Origin: Anaerolineales bacterium
GTDB taxonomy: Bacteria; Chloroflexota; Anaerolineae; 4572-78; J111
Assembly: GCA_015075405.1 (NCBI GenBank)
Contig: JABTUK010000001.1
Coordinates: 62,001-126,000 of the forward strand
DNA: 64,000 nucleotides
Direction of reading: 5' to 3'
This document shows, one piece after another, positions 43,075 to 51,267 of the stretch; positions within the stretch are counted from its first letter, which is position 1; the number at the start of each line of letters is the position of its first letter. Both the position numbers and the translations under genes were made by a program. The notes below the pieces were generated by a model. The model was not told the origin of the DNA. It did no database searches and saw only the letters and a list, made by a program, of their open reading frames with translations.

Positions 43075-45411
43075 ATGACTGAAATTACCTTCATCCCCCG
43101 CCCCTCGCAACAAAAAATTCTCGACACCATCCTCAGCGCCGATGGGCCGGTGCGGGTGGGCGTGTCGGCAGTGCCGGGGAGCGGCAAAACGCATATCCTT
43201 TCCTACCTGGCCTCGGAGCTGGTCCAGCGCGTTGGCGATGAGCAGGAGGTGCTGATTGTGACCCTGGTCAACGCCGCGGTGGATAACTTCCGCCGCCGGG
43301 TGGATGGCTTTGTGCGGGCTAAGGGCCTGCTGCCCGGCTTCAACTACCGGGTTTGCACCCTGCACTCCCTGGCCCACGAGATTGTCCAGCAGCGCCCTTC
43401 GCTGGTCGGCTTGAGCCAGGATTACGATATTGTGGACGAGCGCACCGCCGAACTGTTGCTGCGCGAGGTGGTCGAAGGCTGGCTGGCGGCCAACGCTTCC
43501 CAGCTTGAGGACTACCTGGCCCCCGGCCTGGAAATCCAACCCTTATTGCGCCAGCATTGGCCCGAACAGGTGCTGGCGATTGCCCAGAACTTTATCAAGC
43601 GGGCCAAAGATAACCGCCTGGCCCCCTACGAACTGGAAGACAGCCTGAGCCGTTACCCGGAGCGGCTGCCCCTGGCCCAACTGGGGCTCGACATCTACCG
43701 CGAGTACCAAAACCGGCTGGCCCGCACCGGCGTGGATTTTGACGACCTGATCCGCCTGGCCGCCCAGGCCATCGAATTGGACCCCGATTTTCTGGCCCGG
43801 CTGCGCCAGCGTTGGCCCTACATCCTGGAAGACGAGGCCCAGGACAGTAGTTTACTCCAACAGGAAATCCTGGAAAACCTGACCGGCCCCAGCGGCACAT
43901 GGGTGCGCGTGGGCGACCCCAACCAGGCCATCTACGAAACCTTTACCACCGCCGACCCGGAACATCTGCGCGGCTTTTTGCGCCGCGATGATGTGGTTTC
44001 GCTGCCTATGCCGGAATCGGGCCGTTCTTCGGCCAGTATCATAGATTTAGCCAACTATTTGATTGATTGGACCAGGGCCGAGCACCCCCGCCCCGAAGTG
44101 CAGGATGCCTTGAGCCTGCCCCACATCGAACCGACGCCGGAAGGCGACCCGCAGTCCAATCCGCCCGACCGGCCCGACCAGATTCATTTTCGCCCTGAAA
44201 AGTTCAAACCGGCCCAGGAAATCCAGGCGATTGTGCGCTCGGTCAAGGGCTGGCTCAAACAGAACCCGACCCAAACCGTAGCCATTCTCGATGCCCGCAA
44301 CAAGCGCGGGGTAGATATTGCCAACGCTTTGCGCCGGGCCGATGTGCCTTACGTCGAACTGCTCAACAGCACCGCCGCCACCCGCAGCACCGCCGGGGTG
44401 CTGGGCAACGTGCTCAAATACCTGGCCCGCCCCGAAGATGCCCGCCAGTTGGCCACCGTCTTCCACGTCTGGAAGCGGCACGAGTGGGATTTGGAAGATT
44501 TGCAGCCCATCTTCCAGCACGTCGAAACAACCCTGCAAAACCTGGCCCACCTGGAAGATTATTTGTGGCCGCGCCCCGGTCGGGATTGGTTGGAGGGGAC
44601 GGTGACGCGAGGAGAGGAGGACGCGACGAGGCGAGGACGCGAGGACGCGGGAGATGAGGTGGGGAGCAGCGAGTGGCAGGAAGGCGAGTCTGACGAAGTC
44701 TCGCCTCATCGCCTCATCGCCTCACTACTCACCGATTTCCGGAACTTTGTCCGCCGCTGGCAGGGGGCCGCCATCCTGCCGATTGACCAACTGATTTTGC
44801 TCCTGGCCCAGGATTTGTTCGACAGCCCGGCCGACCTGGCCCTGGCCCACAAATTTGCCGTCGTGCTGCGCCGCATCGCCGCCGAACACCCTGATTACCG
44901 TCTGCCCCAATTTGTCGAGGAACTGGCCGAGATTGCCCGCAACCAGCGCCGCTTTTTGGGGTTTGACGAAGATATGGGCGGCTTTGAGCCGCCGCCGGGT
45001 AAAGTGACCGTAGCCACCATGCACCGGGCCAAAGGCCTGGAGTGGGACCGGGTGTATTTGATGGGCCTCAACAACTACAGCTTCCCCTCCGGCCAACCGC
45101 AAGATACCTACTTTTCTGAAAAGTGGTTTGTGCGCGATTCGCTCAACCTGGAAGCCGAAGGACTGGCCCAACTGGAAGCCCTCATCAACCCCGACGAAAG
45201 CTACGTCGAAGGCACAGCCACCGAAGCCGCCCGGCTCGATCTGGTCAAAGAGCGCTTGCGCCTCTTCTTTGTCGGCCTGACCCGCGCCCGCCAGGAGTTG
45301 ATTGTCACCTGGAACACCGGCCAGCAGTACGCCGGCAAGCTCGATAACCAGCCAGCGATACCTTTTGTTGCTTTGCAAACGTGGAGACAGGCAGTAGGGA
45401 GTAAGGAGTAG
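43075..45411 (+). CDS. UvrD/Rep-family DNA helicase
   Basis: About 778 residues with the full SF1A set: GVSAVPGSGKTHILSYL (motif I), RVCTLHSLAHEI (Ib), PYILEDEAQDSSLLQQEIL (II), VGDPNQAIYETFTTAD (III), KVTVATMHRAKGLEWDRVYL (V) and RLRLFFVGLTRARQELIV (VI). No nuclease domain. A repeat-derived insert sits in domain 2B (44603-44732). The last ~8 residues (after VALQTW) are encoded by the left arm of the four-helix-bundle element at 45391. The RecB-type nuclease gene follows that element, so helicase and nuclease probably formed one operon. A GTG at 43054 is an alternative start. Confidence 0.92.
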   Translation: MTEITFIPRPSQQKILDTILSADGPVRVGVSAVPGSGKTHILSYLASELVQRVGDEQEVLIVTLVNAAVDNFRRRVDGFVRAKGLLPGFNYRVCTLHSLAHEIVQQRPSLVGLSQDYDIVDERTAELLLREVVEGWLAANASQLEDYLAPGLEIQPLLRQHWPEQVLAIAQNFIKRAKDNRLAPYELEDSLSRYPERLPLAQLGLDIYREYQNRLARTGVDFDDLIRLAAQAIELDPDFLARLRQRWPYILEDEAQDSSLLQQEILENLTGPSGTWVRVGDPNQAIYETFTTADPEHLRGFLRRDDVVSLPMPESGRSSASIIDLANYLIDWTRAEHPRPEVQDALSLPHIEPTPEGDPQSNPPDRPDQIHFRPEKFKPAQEIQAIVRSVKGWLKQNPTQTVAILDARNKRGVDIANALRRADVPYVELLNSTAATRSTAGVLGNVLKYLARPEDARQLATVFHVWKRHEWDLEDLQPIFQHVETTLQNLAHLEDYLWPRPGRDWLEGTVTRGEEDATRRGREDAGDEVGSSEWQEGESDEVSPHRLIASLLTDFRNFVRRWQGAAILPIDQLILLLAQDLFDSPADLALAHKFAVVLRRIAAEHPDYRLPQFVEELAEIARNQRRFLGFDEDMGGFEPPPGKVTVATMHRAKGLEWDRVYLMGLNNYSFPSGQPQDTYFSEKWFVRDSLNLEAEGLAQLEALINPDESYVEGTATEAARLDLVKERLRLFFVGLTRARQELIVTWNTGQQYAGKLDNQPAIPFVALQTWRQAVGSKE
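44603..44732 (+). repeat. In-frame tandem-unit palindrome inside the helicase
   Basis: GACGCGAGGAG-type units (44603-44650) oppose TCGCCTCATCGCCTCATCGCC units (44700-44725). Encodes a charged stretch (TRGEEDATRRGREDAGDEVG) between LEGTV and SLLTDFRNFV. Confidence 0.83.
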
Positions 45412-45834
45412 GAAGTAAGGAGTAAAGAGGGATTATGGGCAAGATTGATAGTTTTCAGAGTTTGGATGTTTGGAAAGAAGGGCATAAGTTGGTTTTAATG
45501 GTTTACAAGATAACAAAAGAGTTTCCAGGCGAAGAAAAGTTTGGGTTGGTTACTCAAATGCGCCGGGCGTCGGTTTCGATACCGGCCAATATTGCCGAAG
45601 GTTTCAAACGGCGAGGTATCCAGGATAAAATTCGTTTTTACAATACCTCGGAAGGATCATTGGAAGAACTGAAATACTTCTTTATCTTATCAAAAGATTT
45701 AGAATATGTCCTCTCAAATGATGACTTGATGGCTCAAGCAGAGAAAGTAGGTCGTTTGCTTTATGGACTCATCGTCAGCACAGAAAATCGTCAATAAACC
45801 CCTACTTCCTACTTCCTACTCCCTACTCCCTACC
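45391..45834 (+). mobile_element. Candidate minimal element: four-helix-bundle gene between inverted tandem-unit arms
   Basis: Left arm 45391-45430 consists of GTAGGGA, GTAAGGA, GTAGGAA, GTAAGGA, GTAAAGA units. Right arm 45799-45834 is CCTACTTCCTACTTCCTACT followed by CCCTACTCCCTACC, the reverse complement of the same unit series. Between them lies only one ORF (45435-45797). The element splits what look like adjacent helicase and nuclease genes: the helicase's last codons are in the left arm and the nuclease frame opens through the right arm. No target duplication could be identified. Confidence 0.6.
45435..45797 (+). CDS. Four-helix-bundle protein (S23/IVP family)
   Basis: 120 residues matching the family first found in intervening sequences of 23S rRNA genes: FQSLDVWKEGHKLVLMVYKI, then VTQMRRASVSIPANIAEGF and YNTSEGSLEELKYFFILSKD. 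No rRNA is near. Four amphipathic helices are predicted; the biochemical function of the family is not known, though Avd accessory proteins of diversity-generating retroelements share the fold. AGAGGG precedes the ATG. It is exactly enclosed by inverted arms of tandem units, see the element entry. Its 3' end overlaps the open frame of the nuclease. Confidence 0.9.
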   Translation: MGKIDSFQSLDVWKEGHKLVLMVYKITKEFPGEEKFGLVTQMRRASVSIPANIAEGFKRRGIQDKIRFYNTSEGSLEELKYFFILSKDLEYVLSNDDLMAQAEKVGRLLYGLIVSTENRQ

Positions 45835-46656
45835 TTCCAGTTTAGCCAATCCAGCCTCCAAGACTTTGAGACCTGTCCCCGCCGGTTCAAACTACGCTAC
45901 CTGGACCGGCTGCGCTGGCCTGCGGTCGAGTCGGAGCCGGTGCGGGAAGCGGAACGGCTGGCCCAACTGGGCACGGATTTTCATCGCCTGGTGCAGCAGC
46001 ACGTGGCCGGCCTGGCCGAAGAGATTTTGAACCAAAACTTGGCTGAAAGCGACCCCTCGCTGCGAATTTGGTGGCAAAGTTACCTTCAGTATCGCCCCAC
46101 CCTGGCCGCTGGAACCCGCCTCTACCCTGAAACCGTGCTGTCTGTTCCGCTGCGCGGCTACCGGCTTATGGCCCGCTTCGACCTGCTGGCGGTCCAGCCG
46201 GATGGCCGCTTTCTGATTATTGACTGGAAAACCTCGCTCCATAAACCTGAGCGAGATAATTTAGCTCGGCGAATGCAGACTCGAGTCTATCCTTATGTGC
46301 TGGCCCTGGCCGGAACAGCCTTCAACAATGGCCAGCCGCTCGATCCGGCGGCCATCGAGATGATTTACTGGTATCCCGCCAGCCCCGACCAACCCGAACA
46401 CTTTCCCTACAGCGCCCAACTCCGCCAGCGGGATGAAGAATTTCTCAGCAATCTGACTGAGCAGATCAAACACGCTGTCCAAACGGCTACTTTTCCGCTG
46501 GTCGAAGATAAAAAAACCTGTACCTACTGCATCTATCGTTCCTATTGTGATCGCGGCCAAACAGGCGGCCCCCTGGCAGAATTGGCCGACGAGACAGTGA
46601 CCGAGCTAGACCTGTCCTCACTCGATTGGGATCAAATTGCGGAGATACAGTTTTAA
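45763..46656 (+). CDS. RecB/Cas4-like PD-(D/E)XK nuclease with Fe-S cysteines
   Basis: Of 297 residues the first ~25 are translated S23-gene tail and right repeat arm; homology starts at FQFSQSSLQDFETCPRRF. Seen: first cluster Cys in ETCPRRF, the nuclease core GTDFHRLVQQHV (His), VLSVPLRGYRLMARFDLLAV, RFLIIDWKTS (D...DWK), and the last three Cys in CTYCIYRSYC, which complete a 4Fe-4S cluster as in AddB and Cas4. Expected partner of the UvrD helicase upstream and of the AddB-like ATPase at 33 kb, as a split AddAB/RecBCD-like end-resection machine. Confidence 0.88.
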   Translation: MDSSSAQKIVNKPLLPTSYSLLPTFQFSQSSLQDFETCPRRFKLRYLDRLRWPAVESEPVREAERLAQLGTDFHRLVQQHVAGLAEEILNQNLAESDPSLRIWWQSYLQYRPTLAAGTRLYPETVLSVPLRGYRLMARFDLLAVQPDGRFLIIDWKTSLHKPERDNLARRMQTRVYPYVLALAGTAFNNGQPLDPAAIEMIYWYPASPDQPEHFPYSAQLRQRDEEFLSNLTEQIKHAVQTATFPLVEDKKTCTYCIYRSYCDRGQTGGPLAELADETVTELDLSSLDWDQIAEIQF

Positions 46657-46698
46657 GGAGTCACAAAGCTTGCTTTGTGTTTTTAGCAGGATTACCCA

Positions 46699-47013
46699 AT
46701 GAACCAAGAACTATTTCAAACCCTCCTCGCCGCCCTCACGCCCAAAGCCCTGGCCTACCTGGCGCGAGATTTGGAGGAAAATCAGGCGGAGTGGCAGTCC
46801 TACCCGGAAGACGCGCCACCCGCAGCTACGCAGCAGATGTTTCAACAAACGCTGGCTGTCATCAGAGCCGCCGGCGCAGCGCGGGCTGAGGCCGAGGGCC
46901 TTGATTTTGCTCAACTCGTCGAGCAGGCCAGGGAAGAACAATCCGCCGAAGAGGATTGGATGACCCAACGCAACCAACAAATCCGCCAGAATTGGCTAAG
47001 CGACCTGGAATGA
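46699..47013 (+). CDS. Hypothetical helical protein
   Basis: 104 residues, family not recognised. Entirely helical and acidic (LEENQAEWQSYPEDAPPAAT, then QAREEQSAEEDWMTQRNQQI). No membrane segment. It sits between the nuclease and RecJ in the same direction and may be in their operon. Confidence 0.55.
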   Translation: MNQELFQTLLAALTPKALAYLARDLEENQAEWQSYPEDAPPAATQQMFQQTLAVIRAAGAARAEAEGLDFAQLVEQAREEQSAEEDWMTQRNQQIRQNWLSDLE

Positions 47014-47021
47014 AGAAACTA

Positions 47022-47087
47022 CACGATTTACGATTTTGGATTTACGATTAGGCTGAGTAAACGCTTCTAATCGTAAATCGTAAATTG
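47022..47087. repeat. Tandem-unit palindrome (ATTTACG type)
   Basis: ACGATTTACGATTTTGG plus ATTTACGATTAG on the left, CTAATCGTAAATCGTAAATT on the right, 15-base centre. Identical units occur in frame in the AddB-like gene at 33976-34008. Confidence 0.9.
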
Positions 47088-47114
47088 GCCTGGCACAATT
47101 CACTATTCACAATT

Positions 47115-49427
47115 ATGTCTCATTGGCTTCTCCCGCCCCAACCTCATATCCCCCCCGCGTTGCTCGAATTTACCGGCGACCCCTTCCTCGCTCAACTACT
47201 GGCTCAGCGAGGACTTGCGACCGTGGAGCAGGCCCGCGCTTTTCTCGACCCCGAAAATTACCGGCCCGCTCCACCCGAAGCCCTGCCCGACTTGGAACAG
47301 GCTGTCGCCCGTCTGAATCAGGCGATTGAGCGCCAGGGCTCAATTTGCGTCTGGGGCGATTTCGACGTGGATGGGCAGACTGCCACTGCACTCCTGGTCT
47401 CGACCTTGCAAAGCCTGGGGGCAAAGGTCCGCTATTACATCCCCAACCGGCTGACCGAGTCGCACGGGATGAAGCTGCCGGCCTTGCGGCGGCTCATCGC
47501 CGAGGGAATCCAGGTGATTTTGACCTGCGACACCGGCATCGCCGAGCACGAAGTTATTGCTGCCGCCCAGTCGGCCGGAGTGGAGGTCATCGTGACCGAC
47601 CACCACGACCTGGCCGAAACGCTGCCGCCCGCGCAGGCGGTGGTCAACCCCAAACGCCTGCCGCCGCAGCATCCCCTGCGCGAGCTGCCCGGCGTGGGCG
47701 TGGCCTACAAACTGGCCGAAGGACTCTATCAATCCCGCCAGCGCGCCGCCGAAAGCGAAACCCTATTGGATTTGGTCGCCCTGGGTATTGTGGCCGACGT
47801 GGCCCGGCAGGTGGGCGACACCCGCTACTTGCTGCAAAAAGGGCTGCTGGCCCTGCGCCAGACGACCCGCCTGGGCTTGCAAACCCTGGTTGAAAGCGCC
47901 CGCCTCACCCCGGAGGGATTGACCGAAGAACACATCGGCTTCTGGCTGGCCCCCCGGCTCAACGCCCTGGGCCGCCTGGGCGACGCCAACCTGGCTGTCG
48001 AGTTGCTAACCACTGCCGACCTGACCCGCGCCCGCATCATCGCCCTACAACTGGAAGCCCTGAACGACCGGCGTAAAATGTTAACCGACCGGGTGGTGGT
48101 GCAGGCCCTCAGCCAGTTGGAAGATACTCCTTCGCTGGCCGACTACAACGCCATTGTCCTGGCCGCCGCCGACTGGCATCCTGGTGTACTCGGCCTGGCC
48201 GCCAGCCGCCTGATTGACCAGTTTGGCAAACCAACTTTGCTTTTGACGGTGCGCCCGGATGAACCGCTGGCTCGCGGCTCGGCCCGCTCTGTGCCCGGCT
48301 GCGATATTCACCAGGCCCTCAAAAGCCAGGCCCATCTGCTGGCCAGCTTTGGCGGACATCCCCAGGCAGCCGGGCTGGCCCTGGCCGCCGAAGCTATTCC
48401 CGCTTTTCGCCGGGGCTTATCGGCGGCGCTGGCCGGCTGCCAGACCACTGCGCCTCAGACGATTACCCTGGATGCCGTCGTCGAGTGGTCGCAGGTGTCG
48501 CCGGAACTGCTGGCCTCGATTAACCGGCTGGCCCCTTTTGGGGCAGGCAATCCGCGGGTGCAGTTGGGCTGTACCGGCCTGACGCTGCTTGACGAAGCCA
48601 CCTTTGGCAAAACCGGGGCGCACAAACGGCTGGCTGCGCGAGACGCCGCCGGCTTGGTCCGGGAAATCATCTGGTGGGGCGGGGCCACCCAACCTTCGCC
48701 CCAGGGCACGTTTGACCTGGCCTTCACCCTCAGCCCCGACGATTTCAAGGGCAGCGGTCTCCAAATCGAGTGGCTGGCCGCCCGCGAGTGGGTCCCTGCG
48801 CCCGTTGCACCCAAAACCGAGTTCATTGATTGGCGACAAGCCGAAAACCCAATCTCCAATCTCCAATCTCTAATCTCCAATAATCAATGGTCAACAGCCA
48901 ATGGTCAATTGTCAATGGTTTGGTCCGAAGGCATCCCTCTCCCTTCCCTCTCCCCCCTCCCCCGCCACCATCTTTCCCCCGCCGAAACCCTGGTCGTCTG
49001 GACTGCGCCGCCGGGCCAGGATATTTACCAGCAGGCGCTGGCCCAGGTTAAGCCCCGCCGGATTTTTTTGGTCGGACAGCCTTCGCCGTTTGATACCCTG
49101 CCCGCGTTTATGCAGCAACTGCTGGGGCTGGTCAAATACGCCTTAACCCACAAAGAGGGTGAAATCAACCTGGAAGAACTGGCCGCTGCGCTCGGCCATC
49201 GCCGGGCGACAGCCCGGCTGGGTCTGGATTGGCTGGTGGCGCAGGGGAAATTAGCCATCTACGCCGACGAAGGCGAGATTGTGGCGCTTCGCCCGGCGCA
49301 GCGTCCGCCCGCTGCCGAAGAGTCCCTGGTGAAAAAGCTGCTGCAAACCGCCCTGGCCGAGACGGCGGCTTATCGCCGGTTTTTTAGAGAGGCCAGCCTG
49401 TCGGCCTTGCAGCAAGTGGTGGGGTGA
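47115..49427 (+). CDS. recJ: Single-stranded-DNA exonuclease RecJ
   Basis: About 770 residues of the DHH family. CVWGDFDVDGQTATALLVST (motif I), ILTCDTGIAEHEVI (II), VIVTDHHDLAETLP (III, DHH) and ELPGVGVAYKLAE, then the DHHA1 domain (RSVPGCDIHQALKSQ, FGGHPQAAGLAL) and the OB-fold region. It degrades single-stranded DNA 5' to 3' in repair. A C-terminal part (from about 640) is extra, with a winged-helix-like end (LEELAAALGHRRATARLGLD) that is common in this phylum. The upstream extension to 47085 is repeat sequence; ATG 47115 is chosen. A repeat-derived insert lies at 48850-48920. Confidence 0.92.
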   Translation: MSHWLLPPQPHIPPALLEFTGDPFLAQLLAQRGLATVEQARAFLDPENYRPAPPEALPDLEQAVARLNQAIERQGSICVWGDFDVDGQTATALLVSTLQSLGAKVRYYIPNRLTESHGMKLPALRRLIAEGIQVILTCDTGIAEHEVIAAAQSAGVEVIVTDHHDLAETLPPAQAVVNPKRLPPQHPLRELPGVGVAYKLAEGLYQSRQRAAESETLLDLVALGIVADVARQVGDTRYLLQKGLLALRQTTRLGLQTLVESARLTPEGLTEEHIGFWLAPRLNALGRLGDANLAVELLTTADLTRARIIALQLEALNDRRKMLTDRVVVQALSQLEDTPSLADYNAIVLAAADWHPGVLGLAASRLIDQFGKPTLLLTVRPDEPLARGSARSVPGCDIHQALKSQAHLLASFGGHPQAAGLALAAEAIPAFRRGLSAALAGCQTTAPQTITLDAVVEWSQVSPELLASINRLAPFGAGNPRVQLGCTGLTLLDEATFGKTGAHKRLAARDAAGLVREIIWWGGATQPSPQGTFDLAFTLSPDDFKGSGLQIEWLAAREWVPAPVAPKTEFIDWRQAENPISNLQSLISNNQWSTANGQLSMVWSEGIPLPSLSPLPRHHLSPAETLVVWTAPPGQDIYQQALAQVKPRRIFLVGQPSPFDTLPAFMQQLLGLVKYALTHKEGEINLEELAAALGHRRATARLGLDWLVAQGKLAIYADEGEIVALRPAQRPPAAEESLVKKLLQTALAETAAYRRFFREASLSALQQVVG
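48850..48920 (+). repeat. In-frame tandem repeats inside recJ
   Basis: AATCTCC units (48850-48880) and then TCAATGG/CCAATGG units (48884-48920). Encodes the Asn/Ser/Gln-rich stretch starting NPISNLQSLISNNQWSTANG between the OB-fold and the C-terminal domain, where a linker is expected. Confidence 0.82.
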
Positions 49428-49501
49428 TGGCAGATAATCCCAAAGCTCTTGTCGAGATTATGAATCTATTATAGAATCTCGCTAGAGGGTAAAGCGCAAT
49501 T

Positions 49502-49918
49502 ATGCCCACCAAAGATATCATTCACGACATCGTAAAAACGGCTCTAATCAAAGACGGCTGGACGATTACCCACGATCCGTTCCCCATCCGCTTTGGCAAT
49601 TTGCGTGTCCTGGCCGATTTGGGCGCAGAGCAACCTGTTGCGGCTACAAAAGAAGGGCGTAAGATAGCGGTTGAAATCAAGAGCTTTGTCAGCCTCTCGA
49701 TGATGGATGATTTGGAGAAAGCCATTGGCCAGTATGGGTTATATTCGGCTTTGCTCTCGGAAACTGAACCAGAACGGGAAGTTTATTTGGCTGTCAGTGA
49801 GGCAGTCTTTGTTAACTTACTTGATTCTGTAGGGGGTTGGGTTGTCATCAAAAAACTCTCACTTAAAATTATTGTGGTTGCATTGGATAGGCAGGAGGTG
49901 GTGAAATGGATAGATTGA
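49502..49918 (+). CDS. XisH-like protein
   Basis: 138 residues matching the XisH family, named for fdxN-element excision control in Anabaena: MPTKDIIHDIVKTALIKDGW, KIAVEIKSFVSLSMMDDLEK (the VEIKSF part is a PD-(D/E)XK-like D/ExK core) and GQYGLYSALLSETEPEREVY. Overlaps the xisI-like gene by 13 bases. Outside the fdxN system such pairs are mobile two-gene modules whose role is unclear; toxin-antitoxin or nuclease/regulator are both possible. Confidence 0.88.
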   Translation: MPTKDIIHDIVKTALIKDGWTITHDPFPIRFGNLRVLADLGAEQPVAATKEGRKIAVEIKSFVSLSMMDDLEKAIGQYGLYSALLSETEPEREVYLAVSEAVFVNLLDSVGGWVVIKKLSLKIIVVALDRQEVVKWID

Positions 49919-50256
49919 GAGATTACCGCTCGATTATTCAACGCATTTTAGCTGAACATCTGGAAAATGCGCCCCCAGAGGAAGATGTCGAAACCGTTAG
50001 TATTAATGACGAAGCGGGCGAACATTACCTGTTGTTGGAAATGGGCTGGCAGCCTCCCCGCCGGATTTACAATGTGGTGTTTCATCTACGCTTGAAAGAG
50101 GGCAAAATCTGGGTCGAACAAGATTGGACAGAGTATGGTATTGCCCGCGAACTCATAGAGGCCGGAATTCCCGCTGAGTCAATTGAGTTAAGTTTTCAGC
50201 CTCCGGAGATGAGACCTTACATTGAGTGGAGTACCCCTGCTGGGGGCCGCCGCTAA
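49906..50256 (+). CDS. XisI-like protein
   Basis: 116 residues of the XisI family: DRLRDYRSIIQRILAEHLEN, DEAGEHYLLLEMGWQPPRRI, and IWVEQDWTEYGIARELIEAG. Partner of the XisH-like protein, in the conserved order H then I with an overlap. GGAGGTG lies just before the ATG. Confidence 0.9.
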   Translation: MDRLRDYRSIIQRILAEHLENAPPEEDVETVSINDEAGEHYLLLEMGWQPPRRIYNVVFHLRLKEGKIWVEQDWTEYGIARELIEAGIPAESIELSFQPPEMRPYIEWSTPAGGRR

Positions 50257-50259
50257 AAT

Positions 50260-51201
50260 ATGCTCCTCACCATTACCTCCAATGCCACCATTGACCGCAC
50301 CCTGCACATCCCCCACCTGACCATTGGCGAAGTCCACCGGGCAACCTCAGTTCACCTGGCGGCGGGCGGGAAGGGTTTGAATGTGACTCGGGCCGCGCGG
50401 ATATTGGATTGTGACGTGCTGGCGACCGGGCCGCTGGCCGGGCACGCCGGCCGTTTAATGGCGGACCTGGCCGTAGCCGAAGGTATCCGGGCCGACTGGC
50501 ACTGGCTGCCGTCGGGCGAGACTCGCACCTGCACCCTGGTCAATCATGATCAGGGCGACACGACGGTGCTTAACGAACCCGGCGAGCCGTTAACCGAAGC
50601 GGACTGGGCCGGCTTTGCCGCCCACGTGGAAAAATTGGCTATGCAGGCTCAAGCCGTAGCGTTTTCCGGCAGTTTGCCCCCGCGAGTCGCACCGGCGGCG
50701 TTGAGCGCCCTGGCCCGCTCACTGGCTACCGCCGAGCGGCCGGTTTACCTGGATACCAGCTTGGCAGCGCTGCGGGCGGCGCTGGCCCAGCCGACCGGTT
50801 TGTGTTTGAAGGTCAACCGGGCGGAATTGGCCGAGGCGTGGGGGGAGGCTGGGGTTGATTTCTCTACGGATAAAATTATAGCTGTGGGTCAAAAGCTGCT
50901 GGAAAAAGGCGCGGCGCTGGTGGTGGTCACTTTAGGCGGAGCAGGAGCGCTGGCCGTAACGCCTGCCGGAGTCTGGCAGGCCGGCGTACCCTCGGTCGAG
51001 GTGGTCAGCACGGTGGGCAGCGGCGACTCATTTCTGGCTGGGCTGGCTGTGGCCCGACTGCGGGGTTATACCATCGAAGACGCCCTGGCCTACGGCATAG
51101 CCTGCGGCGCGGCTAACGCCACCACTCGCCTGCCAGCGCGGTTTGAGCGGGGGATGGTTGAGGCATTGGTCAAACAGGTTAACGTGAAACGTGATGCGTG
51201 A
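50260..51201 (+). CDS. PfkB-family hexose kinase (1-phosphofructokinase-like)
   Basis: 313 residues. LAAGGKGLNVTRAARILDCD is the first PfkB signature, and EVVSTVGSGDSFLAGLAVAR contains the catalytic Asp loop (GSGDSF). Family members phosphorylate fructose-1-phosphate or tagatose-6-phosphate with ATP. It begins three bases after xisI. The final residues (VKQVNVKRD) run into a palindrome. Confidence 0.9.
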   Translation: MLLTITSNATIDRTLHIPHLTIGEVHRATSVHLAAGGKGLNVTRAARILDCDVLATGPLAGHAGRLMADLAVAEGIRADWHWLPSGETRTCTLVNHDQGDTTVLNEPGEPLTEADWAGFAAHVEKLAMQAQAVAFSGSLPPRVAPAALSALARSLATAERPVYLDTSLAALRAALAQPTGLCLKVNRAELAEAWGEAGVDFSTDKIIAVGQKLLEKGAALVVVTLGGAGALAVTPAGVWQAGVPSVEVVSTVGSGDSFLAGLAVARLRGYTIEDALAYGIACGAANATTRLPARFERGMVEALVKQVNVKRDA

Positions 51202-51267
51202 TACGTGAGGATTTCGTATCAAAAATCTCCTCGCCTCTTCGCCTCACGCCTCACGAATCCTCGCCTC
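51181..51267. repeat. Tandem-unit repeat between convergent genes
   Basis: AACGTGAAACGTGATGCGTG plus ATACGTGAGGAT on the left; CTCCTCGCCTCTTCGCCTCA plus CGCCTCACGAATCC on the right. It contributes the C-terminal codons of both neighbouring genes. Confidence 0.7.

Noticed and set aside
45435..45797. The S23-family ORF as a ribosomal protein or rRNA intervening sequence
   Set aside because: There is no 16S, 23S or 5S rRNA anywhere in the window; the gene sits between two protein-coding genes.
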